Assembly: GCF_003992615.1 (NCBI RefSeq)
Contig: NZ_RZMY01000013.1
Span: 102,238 to 166,237 of the forward strand
Length of the DNA stretch: 64,000 nt
Direction: 5' to 3'
DNA from: Flagellimonas beolgyonensis
GTDB lineage: Bacteria > Bacteroidota > Bacteroidia > Flavobacteriales > Flavobacteriaceae
Both the position numbers and the translations under genes were made by a program. This document shows positions 8,718 through 17,758 of this stretch, in pieces (within the stretch, counting starts at the first letter, position 1; each line of letters opens with the position of its first letter). The notes beneath the pieces are model-generated. The model made no database searches. It was not told where the DNA came from and saw only the letters and a program-made list of their open reading frames with translations.

Positions 8718-8807
8718 TTACTGGTTGGATTTTTTCTGGGGAAAAAGAAGTTTCAAAAACATAAGACCCAGAAAGAAACCGACGATGAATGTTATTGCAG
8801 TGTTCAT
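8718..8807 (-). CDS. 29-residue single-span membrane peptide
   Basis: The frame begins MNTAITFIVGFFLGLMFLKL and ends in a basic, polar tail (PQKKSNQ). It has an ATG start, a TAA stop, one clear membrane segment of about 20 residues and a positively charged end, which is the usual build of bacterial small membrane proteins. A longer frame on the same strand (8650-8844) has no such features. The function is unknown. The peptide was found by reading the gap between the methyltransferase and the next gene; expression is unproven. Confidence 0.45.
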   Translation of the reverse strand: MNTAITFIVGFFLGLMFLKLLFPQKKSNQ

Positions 8808-8840
8808 GATTAATGTGATTACCAACTAAAATTAAAAAAA

Positions 8841-9455
8841 TCACTCTGAATTGAAAATTCCGGAATTTTTGTCGTTATCGATATGGCCAAAACTCCGGTA
8901 AAACTGCAACTTATCCCCATTGGGAGCAATCAAAACGGTTTTTATTTCCCAACTGTAATCGAATCCACCTCCACGAGGACTCAAAAGTGTTAAATTCAAT
9001 CTGTAATACGGAATAATACTTTCGGCTTCTTGATGATAGGCTGTATAATCATCAGGAATCTTAAGCTTATATGATATAACTTTCGGATATGGCCCTTTGT
9101 TTTCGCTTAGGACATTTCCAAGAATAATTTGTTGTCCTGTATGTTGATGGGTTAAAACAAAATTAGTGTTGGCGTCAATCTTGAAATTATAATTATAAAG
9201 GTACAAATTGTTTTGAGGTATAGAAATATGTCTGCTTCTTCCCAATCCCAAGGAATATTGTCCTTCTTCAATTTGCGGAATTAATACCATGACGTTGCCA
9301 TAAACATCCACCACGAGCTCTGAATAGTACAGCTTGTCTGTTCTTAATAAGATGTAATTGTCAATATTTATGGTACGGAACAAAATCAAAAAGCCCAATA
9401 GCCCTAGCGTAAACAAAATCGATATGGTTCCCCCCATTTTTTTTAATCGTTTCAT
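8841..9455 (-). CDS. Membrane-anchored protein of unknown function (paralogue 1)
   Basis: 204 residues. After a basic start (MKRLKKMGG) comes one membrane segment (ISILFTLGLLGFLILF), so the rest is likely outside the cytoplasm. The soluble part shares clear blocks with the next gene upstream: RxINxDNY just after the membrane segment, an FKIDxxxNFxL block near the middle, and a C-terminal block of the form APNGDKLQFYRSFGHI. I do not recognise the family. The ATG at 9455 is preferred to a TTG two codons upstream. The two genes are probably a tandem duplication. Confidence 0.7.
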   Translation of the reverse strand: MKRLKKMGGTISILFTLGLLGFLILFRTINIDNYILLRTDKLYYSELVVDVYGNVMVLIPQIEEGQYSLGLGRSRHISIPQNNLYLYNYNFKIDANTNFVLTHQHTGQQIILGNVLSENKGPYPKVISYKLKIPDDYTAYHQEAESIIPYYRLNLTLLSPRGGGFDYSWEIKTVLIAPNGDKLQFYRSFGHIDNDKNSGIFNSE

Positions 9456-9622
9456 GATCAATCAATTGTGTATGGATTTAGTGCTTGACAAAAAGGTATA
9501 ACTGACTTATTGCAACACAATCACACGGATTGTTTATTCTTCAATTCAATGGAGTAAGGATTGATCCGGTATTTAAAATCCCACAAATGTTCCAAAAATT
9601 TGGTTTTTATAGTTTCTATCCT

Positions 9623-10225
9623 TTAATACACCCCTGTTGGTTCACCTTCTGGTATATGCCCGTAGTTGTAATATAACCTTAAGGTATTTCCTTTCGGAGT
9701 TGCAATTTCGGTCAGATATTCACTGCTATATTTCAAGCCACCACTGGTCATCATTGTAAATTGAACCGGCACGTAAAACGGAAAAATTCCCTTTTTAAAA
9801 TAATAATTGGCCTGGTATCCTTTGGGTATCTCAATAGCGTAATAATCGGTACTATGGAAATCTTGGATGGATTTCTCCACTACTTTGCCCAACACAAAAG
9901 ACTGATTGTTTGATAATTGAATCAAAATAAAGTTGTTATCCCCATCAATCTTAAAAGCATATTCGTCATCAAACAATAAATAATCAAAGTTCATGGAAAT
10001 GCGAACCTTGCCAGCCGACTTATAATAATAACGCTCACCGATTCCGGGAGTAATCGTTAAACTGCCCGCATAATCGTTCACATAAAGATGAGTAAAAGGT
10101 ATGGTATCCAGTTTTTTAACAAAGTAGTTATCCGGGTTTATTTTACGGTAAAGTATCAAGTACCACAAAACACCTATGCCAATTAGTATCCCGAGAACAA
10201 TCCACATTTTTTTATAGCGTAACAT
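9623..10225 (-). CDS. Membrane-anchored protein of unknown function (paralogue 2)
   Basis: 200 residues, paralogue of the gene at 8841-9455. It has one N-terminal membrane segment (MWIVLGILIGIGVLWYLILY) and then RKINPDNY, FKIDGDNNFILIQ and ATPKGNTLRLYYNYGHIP, matching the blocks in its neighbour. The soluble part is rich in beta-type sequence and probably faces the periplasm. No catalytic motif is visible. The gap of about 170 bases between the paralogues has no gene. The family could be a lineage-specific one. Confidence 0.72.
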   Translation of the reverse strand: MLRYKKMWIVLGILIGIGVLWYLILYRKINPDNYFVKKLDTIPFTHLYVNDYAGSLTITPGIGERYYYKSAGKVRISMNFDYLLFDDEYAFKIDGDNNFILIQLSNNQSFVLGKVVEKSIQDFHSTDYYAIEIPKGYQANYYFKKGIFPFYVPVQFTMMTSGGLKYSSEYLTEIATPKGNTLRLYYNYGHIPEGEPTGVY

Positions 10226-10313
10226 TGCGAAAAGATAGGATAGGAACCGAGTTACTGATTATCATAATTGATGGATAACCGTTTTGATCTTATGAATTAA
10301 AGTAGAGTGAAGA

Positions 10314-11963
10314 TTATCCATCGCTTTCATACACCACACGCTCCTTTTTGGAAAACCAGTCCTGGTACATAGGTTGGTGAATGGCCTCGATGCGATTGCG
10401 CCGTATTTTCATGGAAGGGGTCATTAAACCATTGTCCACTGTCCAATTTTCCTTCATGATTACTGCCTTTTCGATTTTCTCGTGTTTTTTCAGCTTTGGA
10501 TTCAAGGCGTCCAAGGAAGCCAAAATAGAAGCATTCAATGCCTCACGTCCTTTGGCCAGACCGGCTTCTGAAGGTATCACCAGCAAAATGGGCTGTGAAA
10601 TGCCTGTGCCCACCAAGCAAAGGTTTTCGATGTCTGTATTTTTAGACAACTCCAGTTCAATGGGAGAGGGGGTCACATATTTTCCCTTATCCGTCTTAAA
10701 CTGGTCCTTGATCCGCCCCACAATGGACAAGTACCCATCATGATCAAATTCACCGACATCCCCTGTCTTTAAGAAACCATCGGCGGTAAACATGGCAGCC
10801 GTTGGACCCGGAGCTTTGTAATAACCTGCCATAAGCGTATCATTCTTGATCAATATCTCACCTTCTGGCGACAATTTAGAGACTACTCCTGGCAACGGTC
10901 TTCCGACAGTACCAAACTTATTGCTACTTGGTAGGTTAAAGTGGGAAAGTATACAATCCTCCGTCATACCATAACATTGGTTGATTTCCAATCCCAGTTT
11001 CATATACCACTCTTGAAGGCTCACTGCCAGTGGTGCCGCTCCCGAGGCACAATAGGTAGCTTCGGACAGGCCCAATTTGCCAATGATTTTCTTTTTGATG
11101 ATGTTGTTGACGACCGGTATGGCCAATAGAAGGTCCAATTTCTTTTGCGGCAATTTTTCCAATATCTTTTCCTGAAATTTTTGCCAAATGCGGGGCACGG
11201 CAAAAAAGGTATTGGGTTTTACGGATGCCAAGTCTTCCGCAAAGGTATCCAACGATTCGGGAAAACTCACCGTACTTCCACTGTAGAAACTGCCCATTTC
11301 AATACCGATACGTTCCGCAATGTGCGACAAGGGCAAATAGGAAAACATACGGCTTCGGTCCTTGATCTGCAGTGCTGTCATTCCTACTGTGGTCACCTGA
11401 TTGAAGGATTTCACCATGTGCACCACACCCTTTGGATTGCCAGTGGTACCCGAGGTATACATGATGGTGATGGCTTCTTCCGAATCTTGTTCGTAGGGTT
11501 GAAAATCTGTTGACGTAGCCACCAGATTTTCCCATGATTGTTCCTCTTGGATGCCATACAAAGCGATGCCGATTTTTGGAATGTTGGGGATACCTGGTTT
11601 TTGGGCACAGTAATCGTCCAGTTTACCTACGATTATTGCCTTTGCCTCACTATGGACCAATATTTCATTGATACTGTCCTTGTCCAAGGTAGGGTATAGG
11701 GGCACCGAGATAAATCCACCCAACATAATGGCCAGGTCGGCCATGAACCAATGCGCACAGTTTTTGGACAACAGGGCCACATGGTCTCCTTTGTTCAATC
11801 CCATTTGATGCAACGCTCCCGCAACGGACAATGCCTGGTCATAAGCATCTTGCCAAGTATACTCGATAAACTTACGGTTGATGGGTTGGCGAAGAAAAAT
11901 ACGGTCAGGTTCTTCCTTTAACCAAAAGGAAAAAGCGTGCAGGGGAGATTGAAAAGCCTTCAT
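10314..11963 (-). CDS. Long-chain acyl-CoA synthetase (AMP-forming)
   Basis: 549 residues of the ANL superfamily. It activates a fatty acid with ATP to acyl-AMP and then acyl-CoA. The P-loop motif YTSGTTGNPKGVVHM, the CYGMTE motif, and the hinge KTGDVGEFDHDGYLSIVGRIKDQ are complete. The C-terminal lysine region (MTPSMKIRRNRI) is present. The start is the ATG at 11963 (MKAFQSPLHA); the frame continues upstream only from a TTG. It shares the AMP-ligase shape of bacterial long-chain ligases of the FAA1/FadD15 type. The DUF3088 gene lies 83 bases upstream on the same strand and may share the transcript. Confidence 0.9.
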   Translation of the reverse strand: MKAFQSPLHAFSFWLKEEPDRIFLRQPINRKFIEYTWQDAYDQALSVAGALHQMGLNKGDHVALLSKNCAHWFMADLAIMLGGFISVPLYPTLDKDSINEILVHSEAKAIIVGKLDDYCAQKPGIPNIPKIGIALYGIQEEQSWENLVATSTDFQPYEQDSEEAITIMYTSGTTGNPKGVVHMVKSFNQVTTVGMTALQIKDRSRMFSYLPLSHIAERIGIEMGSFYSGSTVSFPESLDTFAEDLASVKPNTFFAVPRIWQKFQEKILEKLPQKKLDLLLAIPVVNNIIKKKIIGKLGLSEATYCASGAAPLAVSLQEWYMKLGLEINQCYGMTEDCILSHFNLPSSNKFGTVGRPLPGVVSKLSPEGEILIKNDTLMAGYYKAPGPTAAMFTADGFLKTGDVGEFDHDGYLSIVGRIKDQFKTDKGKYVTPSPIELELSKNTDIENLCLVGTGISQPILLVIPSEAGLAKGREALNASILASLDALNPKLKKHEKIEKAVIMKENWTVDNGLMTPSMKIRRNRIEAIHQPMYQDWFSKKERVVYESDG

Positions 11964-12046
11964 TTTAGGTTGGTTGTGGTATTTCAATATAGTGAAATTT
12001 AATTTTGAATTTGCCTTCCTACGTTGAAAACCATACAAGCATTACA

Positions 12047-12400
12047 TCAATGGGGAACTCCAACATCATATACCTCAGCCAAGAATTCCGCAATCAACGG
12101 CGCATTGTTTTGAAAGAAATAATCGCCATGTTCAACTAAATAGCTGGTATCCTTCAAAACTGCTGCTTCGTCCTTGCTAAAAATAAGGCTGGGGCATCCT
12201 TGGTTTTCTTCGCCGATAAGTTCTACAATCTCTTTTCGTGGACGTTTAAAATCTATGAAGATGATCTCCAATTTTTCCTTCAGTTCGGGATAATAAGTAA
12301 TAATGCCCAGTACCTGGGCGCAGGACGGACAATAAAACTTGGCATTCTTATCCATATTGGCATCCAAAAAATCGGGTTTGAGTAAAAATAATTTAGGCAT
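12047..12400 (-). CDS. DUF3088 protein, thioredoxin-like
   Basis: 117 residues. The opening MPKLFLLKPDF and the redox-type motif FYCPSCAQVLG (Cys25 and Cys28) with a later GEENQGCPSLI fit the DUF3088 family, which resembles thioredoxin/glutaredoxin folds. The biochemical role is not known. It has no signal peptide and is presumably cytoplasmic. It lies upstream of the acyl-CoA ligase gene on the same strand. The 225 bases between this gene and menB (12401-12625) hold the divergent promoters, in which I see no clear box. Confidence 0.75.
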   Translation of the reverse strand: MPKLFLLKPDFLDANMDKNAKFYCPSCAQVLGIITYYPELKEKLEIIFIDFKRPRKEIVELIGEENQGCPSLIFSKDEAAVLKDTSYLVEHGDYFFQNNAPLIAEFLAEVYDVGVPH

Positions 12401-12625
12401 GTAAAAATAATTTGAGTGAATTTATGATTCCTGTTCGGGTACAAATGACACTATGTATCCAAGTTCGTTGAATTTTACTTCATTTGCAATGCCTTTCCTA
12501 GGTGCCCTGTCTTTTCCTTTTTAAAAGTAAGTTGTTCTAATTAAAAGGATTGAAGGTTATTCGGTGAATCAATAGGGTCATGATTCAGATTTTCCGTTAT
12601 TTTGTGTTCACTAAAATATGCTTCT

Positions 12626-13468
12626 ATGGAATCACCCAAATGGCAGACTGCCATGGAATTTGAGGACATTACCTATAAAAAATGTAACGGGGTTGCCCGT
12701 ATTGCCTTCAACCGACCCGATGTACGTAATGCCTTCAGGCCAAAAACCACCAGTGAATTGTACAAGGCGTTTTATGATGCACAAGAGGACACTTCCATCG
12801 GGGTGGTCTTGCTTTCCGGTGAAGGGCCTTCCTCCAAAGATGGCAAATGGGCCTTTTGTAGTGGTGGTGACCAAAAAGCGAGAGGTCACAAAGGCTATGT
12901 GGGTGAAGATGGTTACCATCGCTTGAATATTTTGGAAGTACAACGCCTAATTCGATTTATGCCCAAAGTGGTGATTGCCGTGGTGCCCGGATGGGCCGTC
13001 GGCGGAGGACACAGCTTACATGTGGTTTGCGACATGACACTGGCCAGTAGGGAACATGCCATTTTTAAGCAGACCGATGCCGATGTGACCAGTTTTGATG
13101 GAGGCTACGGGTCCGCATACTTAGCGAAAATGGTTGGGCAGAAAAAAGCCCGGGAAATCTTCTTTTTGGGACGCAATTATTCTGCACAGGAAGCTTTTGA
13201 GATGGGTATGGTGAATGCTGTTGTACCGCACGATGAACTGGAGGACACTGCCTACCAATGGGCCCAAGAGATTCTGGCCAAGTCCCCAACATCCATTAAA
13301 ATGCTCAAATTCGCGATGAACCTTACCGACGACGGTATGGTGGGGCAACAGGTCTTTGCTGGGGAGGCCACTCGATTGGCCTACATGACGGATGAAGCTA
13401 AGGAAGGACGAAACGCGTTTTTGGAGAAACGTAAGCCTGATTTCGGAAAGGATAAATGGATTCCTTAA
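12626..13468 (+). CDS. menB: 1,4-dihydroxy-2-naphthoyl-CoA synthase
   Basis: 280 residues of the crotonase superfamily. MenB closes the second ring in menaquinone synthesis by converting o-succinylbenzoyl-CoA to 1,4-dihydroxy-2-naphthoyl-CoA. The diagnostic parts are FCSGGDQKARG, VVPGWAVGGGHSLHVVCDMTLAS, the TDADVTSFDGGYGSAYLA block and the C-terminal EGRNAFLEKRKPDF. The start is the ATG at 12626. Menaquinone is the usual quinone in Flavobacteriaceae. No other men gene is in the window, so this copy is separated from the rest of the pathway here. Confidence 0.95.
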   Translation: MESPKWQTAMEFEDITYKKCNGVARIAFNRPDVRNAFRPKTTSELYKAFYDAQEDTSIGVVLLSGEGPSSKDGKWAFCSGGDQKARGHKGYVGEDGYHRLNILEVQRLIRFMPKVVIAVVPGWAVGGGHSLHVVCDMTLASREHAIFKQTDADVTSFDGGYGSAYLAKMVGQKKAREIFFLGRNYSAQEAFEMGMVNAVVPHDELEDTAYQWAQEILAKSPTSIKMLKFAMNLTDDGMVGQQVFAGEATRLAYMTDEAKEGRNAFLEKRKPDFGKDKWIP

Positions 13469-13591
13469 TACAATTTGCATTGAGCAACTTACAATTACCA
13501 ATGAGCTTCCTTCTGATAACTGAATCAGTTGGCAACATCAAAGTTTTTCCCATTTTTTATTGAACTTTTGTTTTCCAGATGGTATAAATTG

Positions 13592-13720
13592 AAAAGAGCC
13601 TTGCCACTTGGGTCAAGACTCTTTTACGAGAACACTATATGAAAATGAAAAACTAACTTTCGAATTAATTACAGTGTAAAAGTACCTCCCAGCTTCAGCC
13701 AAACGAAATTATTGTTGTGA
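13592..13720. repeat. Direct repeat unit 1 (about 130 bp) with hairpin and gene tail
   Basis: The first 60 or so bases are identical to the unit at 13801-13930 and the rest is similar, ending with ATTGTTGTGA in both. The left edge is a strong hairpin (AAAAGAGCCTTGCCA / GGTCAAGACTCTTTT, 13592-13625) that works as a minus-strand terminator. On the minus strand the unit carries a reading frame end, HNNNF-x6-GTFTL-stop. Confidence 0.85.
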
Positions 13721-13823
13721 ATCGATGCCATGATGTGGCGACCGGCTGGTTTTAACAATTTGCATGTATCCCCAGCTAAAAAAGGAAATGATGTAAACCA
13801 AAAAGAGCCTTGCCACTTGGGTC
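13669..13823 (-). pseudogene. Remnant 3' end of a protein gene, no start codon
   Basis: The minus strand is open for about 50 codons and reads ...LLKPAGRHIMASIHNNNF before the final VWLKLGGTFTL and stop. No start codon precedes it except after an in-frame stop inside the neighbouring repeat unit. The other repeat unit ends in the same way (HNNNFSYGNTRGTFTM, stop at 13879). Two such tails suggest decayed members of one gene family whose 5' parts were lost. Ends of this kind occur on beta-barrel outer-membrane proteins, but that is only a guess. Confidence 0.4.
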
Positions 13824-13930
13824 AAGACTCTTTTACGAGAACACTATATGAAAATGAAAAAATTACTTTCTTAATTAATTACATGGTAAATGTACCACGT
13901 GTGTTCCCGTAACTAAAATTATTGTTGTGA
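13801..13930. repeat. Direct repeat unit 2 (about 130 bp) with hairpin and gene tail
   Basis: Second copy of the unit at 13592-13720. Its hairpin at 13801-13834 can end transcription of the serine hydrolase gene, which stops at 13980 on the minus strand. The rest of 13469-13979 holds no complete gene. Confidence 0.85.
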
Positions 13931-13979
13931 AGTACCCTTTTGTTGTGGTTTGCAATCCCTTTTTGGTTATTTCCTCGAT

Positions 13980-15314
13980 TTACGGCAGTGCTTTTACGAT
14001 GTTCGATAACACTCCGTTTACATCGAATTCAGGTTCTTCGGCCAATCCGGTACGCACCACCACCAAGTCCTTGGAGGGAATCATGAACACATGCTGACCT
14101 TGGTATCCGTTGCAGGAAAAGAGATCTTTGGGCACATCGGGGTATTTTCCTTCGGCATTCAACCAAAAGTGGGCGCCATACGTACCATCCGAGTGTTCAG
14201 TAGGTTCAGTAATATAATCCACCCATTGTGGGTCGAAAAGTTGCTCTCCGTTCCACTCGCCTTTGTTCAGGTACAATTGGCCAAATCGGCCCCAATCCCT
14301 GGTACTGGCCCAGGCGTAGGAAGAACCTACATAATTTCCCGCAATATCGGCCTCCATCACCATGGAGTACATTCCAATTTTATCGATTAAAGCGGAATAG
14401 GGAAAATCCAGATACTCTTGGTGGCTTCTAAATTGCTGACGAAGTATTCCTGAAAGTAGATTGGTGGTTCCCGAGGAATAATTCCAAATTTCAGTGGGTT
14501 TTGCAATGGCTTTTTTATCGCGTTGTGCCTGGGTCATGTCGCTGTCCAGGAACAACATTCGGGTTACATCGGAAATACCTGAATAATCCTCATCCCATGC
14601 CAGACCACTTTGCATACGCAACAGATGGTCAAGGGTAATGTTTTTTCGTTCATCATCTTTCCACTCTGCGATGGGTGCGGGCCAATCCATTTCCAGTTTA
14701 CCTTGGTGATCCAAAATGCCATATAAAGTCGCTAGGACACTCTTGGTCATGGACCAACCCAATATTGGGGTGTCGGCATCGAAGCCATCAATATATTTTT
14801 CGGCCAGAATATGTCCCTTGTACAAAATGAGCAATGTTCGGGTTTTTTGTGTTTCAGGATGGGCAAAGGCCAAGGCCATGGCTTTATTGATCTGGTCCAT
14901 GTCCACATCTGAAAAAATGGTGTCCACAGGAGCTGCATGTCCATACGGGTAGGGTAGGGTATCCTGAGGCTGGTTTCGGTTTGGACGAATGGTCAGTTTA
15001 TCAGGATCATATTTATCATTGATCAGTACGGTACCTAAGCCGTCTCGATAAACTGCGGTTCGTTTCATTAAACCGTAAACCGTGGAAGATGCCGATTCTG
15101 CTTTTTCGTCCACTTCAGTGGAAGCCAATTCAATGAGTGGCACATTGTTATCGTTCAGGTTCATTGAGGCGGCCGAACGATGGGCCACAAATACTCCAGA
15201 CGCCACATTTTTAGCAGCATAACCGGATATGATGTTCAATTTGGGATAATTCAGGTAGACCACCACTCCTATAACAATGACAAGGAGTAGCAAAACACGC
15301 TTAAGTAGTTTCAT
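13980..15314 (-). CDS. Serine hydrolase of the beta-lactamase/6-aminohexanoate-dimer hydrolase type
   Basis: 444 residues. One N-terminal membrane segment (VLLLLVIVIGVVVYL) anchors it, with the enzyme probably in the periplasm. The class C beta-lactamase-like fold is shown by the SxxK motif at Ser188-Met-Thr-Lys191 (GWSMTKSVLATLYG), the second motif NYSSGTT, and a C-terminal HFWLNAEGKYPDVPKDLFSCNGYQGQHVFMIP block typical of the 6-aminohexanoate-dimer hydrolase group. The substrate is unknown; members cleave amides, esters or D-peptides. It is divergent from the pirin gene, with a 51-base gap. A duplicated hairpin lies downstream. Confidence 0.87.
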   Translation of the reverse strand: MKLLKRVLLLLVIVIGVVVYLNYPKLNIISGYAAKNVASGVFVAHRSAASMNLNDNNVPLIELASTEVDEKAESASSTVYGLMKRTAVYRDGLGTVLINDKYDPDKLTIRPNRNQPQDTLPYPYGHAAPVDTIFSDVDMDQINKAMALAFAHPETQKTRTLLILYKGHILAEKYIDGFDADTPILGWSMTKSVLATLYGILDHQGKLEMDWPAPIAEWKDDERKNITLDHLLRMQSGLAWDEDYSGISDVTRMLFLDSDMTQAQRDKKAIAKPTEIWNYSSGTTNLLSGILRQQFRSHQEYLDFPYSALIDKIGMYSMVMEADIAGNYVGSSYAWASTRDWGRFGQLYLNKGEWNGEQLFDPQWVDYITEPTEHSDGTYGAHFWLNAEGKYPDVPKDLFSCNGYQGQHVFMIPSKDLVVVRTGLAEEPEFDVNGVLSNIVKALP

Positions 15315-15365
15315 GGTTAATAGATGTATTTGTAACTTTCAGTTTTTAAAGATAAACATTTAAAC

Positions 15366-16238
15366 ATGTCCAATATCGGATTGATCATAGAAGAGCGAAG
15401 CAGGGATATCGGGGATTTTTTGGTGGGAAGATTAATTCCTTTCCGGAAAAAACGAATGATAGGCCCTTTCATTTTTATAGACCACATGGGGCCCACAGCA
15501 CTTGGCCCTTCCAAATATATGGATGTGGACCAACACCCGCACATGGGCCTTTCCACATTAACCTTTATGTTGGAAGGCGAAATCGTACATGAGGATAGTT
15601 TGGGAACCCATCAACGCATCCGTCCCGGCTCTGTCAACTGGATGACGGCTGGAAAAGGGGTGACCCATACCGAACGTACCCCCGAAGACCTCCGGAATGG
15701 AAATGTATTTACTGCCCATGGCTATCAAATATGGGTGGCCTTACCCAAAGAATTGGAAGAGATAGAGCCCCAATTCCACCATATCGACGTACAAGATTTG
15801 CCCAAGTGGGAGGACGGGGATACCAAGTTTACGTTGGTCGCTGGCAAGGGGTATGGCAAGGAATCCCCAGTACCTGTGCACTCCGAATTGTTCATGGTAG
15901 AAATTCAAAATAGGGAACCTTACACCTTAAATGTAAATGGCAACCTCAAAGGAGAAATTGGGATATGCATTGTTTCCGGTGGCATAGAAGCCTGTGGGGA
16001 AACAGTGGGCGAGGGGAACATCTTGGTTTCCAAAGTGGAAGATACGTGCAACATCTCCCTAAAACCCAACACCCATTTGTTGTTGTTTGGGGGTGAACCA
16101 TTTCCCGAAGAACGTTATATTTACTGGAACTTTGTTTCATCGGACCAAACCAAATTGGAATGGGCAAAAACAGCATGGGCAAACAAAACATTTCCGATGA
16201 TGGAAAATGACAACACCTATGTGTCGCTTCCATCCTAA
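15366..16238 (+). CDS. Pirin family protein
   Basis: 290 residues of the bicupin pirin family. The metal ligands are visible as His57 and His59 in QHPHMGL, His101 and Glu103 in GVTHTERTPEDL. The opening (RDIGDFLVGRLIPFRKKRMIGPFIFIDHMGP) is the family signature, and the C-terminal cupin ends with LLLFGGEPFPEERYIYWNFVSS. Pirins are iron proteins; some are quercetin dioxygenases and some act as redox sensors, and which applies here cannot be told. It is cytoplasmic. The cytochrome/FG-GAP gene starts 35 bases downstream on the same strand. Confidence 0.93.
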   Translation: MSNIGLIIEERSRDIGDFLVGRLIPFRKKRMIGPFIFIDHMGPTALGPSKYMDVDQHPHMGLSTLTFMLEGEIVHEDSLGTHQRIRPGSVNWMTAGKGVTHTERTPEDLRNGNVFTAHGYQIWVALPKELEEIEPQFHHIDVQDLPKWEDGDTKFTLVAGKGYGKESPVPVHSELFMVEIQNREPYTLNVNGNLKGEIGICIVSGGIEACGETVGEGNILVSKVEDTCNISLKPNTHLLLFGGEPFPEERYIYWNFVSSDQTKLEWAKTAWANKTFPMMENDNTYVSLPS

Positions 16239-16273
16239 CCAAAACCAATAATAGCAATAACCCTGAACCACAC

Positions 16274-17758
16274 ATGCAAACTCCCCCGAACCGAACTACA
16301 CTGCTTTTAGTTGCGTGTTTTATTTTCCTGTTATCCTGCAAAAAGGAACAAAAACCAAAACAAGCGGCCGAACTGTACACCACCTATTGTGCAAGCTGCC
16401 ATAAGGCACCAAAAATTGAGGAACTCCCTAAAAATGTTTGGGAAAAATCCGTGTTACCTGCCATGGTCGCCCGAATGGATGTAGAGGGCATGTACCAAGA
16501 CCCCAATGAAATAAAATCTGGTTTCCGGCCCAAGATTACCCTGCAGGAGTGGTCAAAACTTGAAAATTATATAGTGTCACTGGCTCCTGAACAGTTAGAT
16601 TCCATTGTTCAACCAACGACAACCGTTCAGGCACTATTTGAACCGTCTGAAATTGCATTGGACGATCAGAATGGGGCCATGATCACCTATTTACAATTTA
16701 TGGAGCAGGATTCGGCACTGTACTTCGGTGATCTATCCGGAAATTTGGGATCGTATAATTTCAAGATAGGAGCTAATAAGATTTTATATCAAGGAGGCTC
16801 CCCGGTTACCTGGTACAGCAAAAACAGACAACATGCCTTGATCAGTGAAGTTGGTATTTTGGGACCATCCGAATTGGAAAAGGGAAAGATAGTGGAAATG
16901 ACCAACAGTAGTTCTGATTCCATAGCCCATCCGTTCCATAGACCGGTGCATACCTTACTGGAAGATTTGAACGGCGACGGCAAGGATGAAATCGTGGTAT
17001 CCGAATTCGGAAATGAAAAAGGCCGATTGTCTTTATTGACCCCGAACAAATCCGGTGGCTATGAAAAGGAAGTATTGCTCAACCTGCCAGGGGCTATCCG
17101 AACCTTGGCCAGGGATATGGACAACGATGGCAAAAAAGATATCGTGGCCTTAATGACCCAAAGCAATGAAAGCATCACCATTTTCTACCAAACCGGAAAC
17201 CTGAAGTTTGAACCCAATAACGTTTTGGAATTCAGCCCGGTATATGGCACCAGTTGGTTCGAATTGGTGGACTTTGATGGTGATGGCCTAGAAGACATCA
17301 TTACCGTAAATGGGGACAATGCGGATATTTCCTATACCCGGAAACCATATCATGGCATGCGCATTCATTTGAACCAAGGCGATAACACCTATTCGGAAGC
17401 CTTCTTTTTTCCGATGTACGGGGCAACACGAGTGGCTTCAAGGGATTTCGATCAGGATGGTGACGTGGATTTTGCCTTGATCAGCACTTTTGCCGATTAT
17501 GAAAATTCGAGTGATTTTACCTTCGTATATTTAGAAAACAAAGATCCGAAACAATTTCAATTCGATACCAAATTGTTGGAAGACCCTTCAGCAGCCCGAT
17601 GGTTTTTGATGGATGCCGCCGATGTGGACGGCGACGGCGATGAGGATATTGTGCTGAGCTCCTTCACCTATGTGTTTTCGCCCTTGCCTAAGGAGCTGAA
17701 AACAAGATGGGACGAAAGCAATGTGGACATTGTTTTGTTGGAAAATAAATTGAAGTGA
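16274..17758 (+). CDS. FG-GAP repeat lipoprotein with an N-terminal cytochrome c motif
   Basis: 494 residues. A lipoprotein signal ends at Cys22 (FIFLLSC). Next is a small cytochrome c-like domain with one haem site, Cys39-Ala-Ser-Cys42-His43 (YTTYCASCHKAP). The rest is a beta-propeller of FG-GAP/VCBS repeats with calcium-type loops: LNGDGKDEIVV, MDNDGKKDIVA, FDGDGLEDIIT, FDQDGDVDFAL and VDGDGDEDIVL. The sixth haem ligand is not certain. This fusion suggests electron transfer or a sensing role at the outer face of a membrane. Its stop overlaps the next gene by 4 bases (GTGA). Confidence 0.85.
   Translation: MQTPPNRTTLLLVACFIFLLSCKKEQKPKQAAELYTTYCASCHKAPKIEELPKNVWEKSVLPAMVARMDVEGMYQDPNEIKSGFRPKITLQEWSKLENYIVSLAPEQLDSIVQPTTTVQALFEPSEIALDDQNGAMITYLQFMEQDSALYFGDLSGNLGSYNFKIGANKILYQGGSPVTWYSKNRQHALISEVGILGPSELEKGKIVEMTNSSSDSIAHPFHRPVHTLLEDLNGDGKDEIVVSEFGNEKGRLSLLTPNKSGGYEKEVLLNLPGAIRTLARDMDNDGKKDIVALMTQSNESITIFYQTGNLKFEPNNVLEFSPVYGTSWFELVDFDGDGLEDIITVNGDNADISYTRKPYHGMRIHLNQGDNTYSEAFFFPMYGATRVASRDFDQDGDVDFALISTFADYENSSDFTFVYLENKDPKQFQFDTKLLEDPSAARWFLMDAADVDGDGDEDIVLSSFTYVFSPLPKELKTRWDESNVDIVLLENKLK

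Noticed and set aside
8650..8844. 64-residue protein
   Set aside because: Another frame in the same stretch codes for a clear membrane peptide; this one has no signal, no domain and a composition unlike a real gene.
13801..13912. A peptide gene starting MKMKK in repeat unit 2
   Set aside because: It stops after eight codons, and the matching start in unit 1 stops after five.
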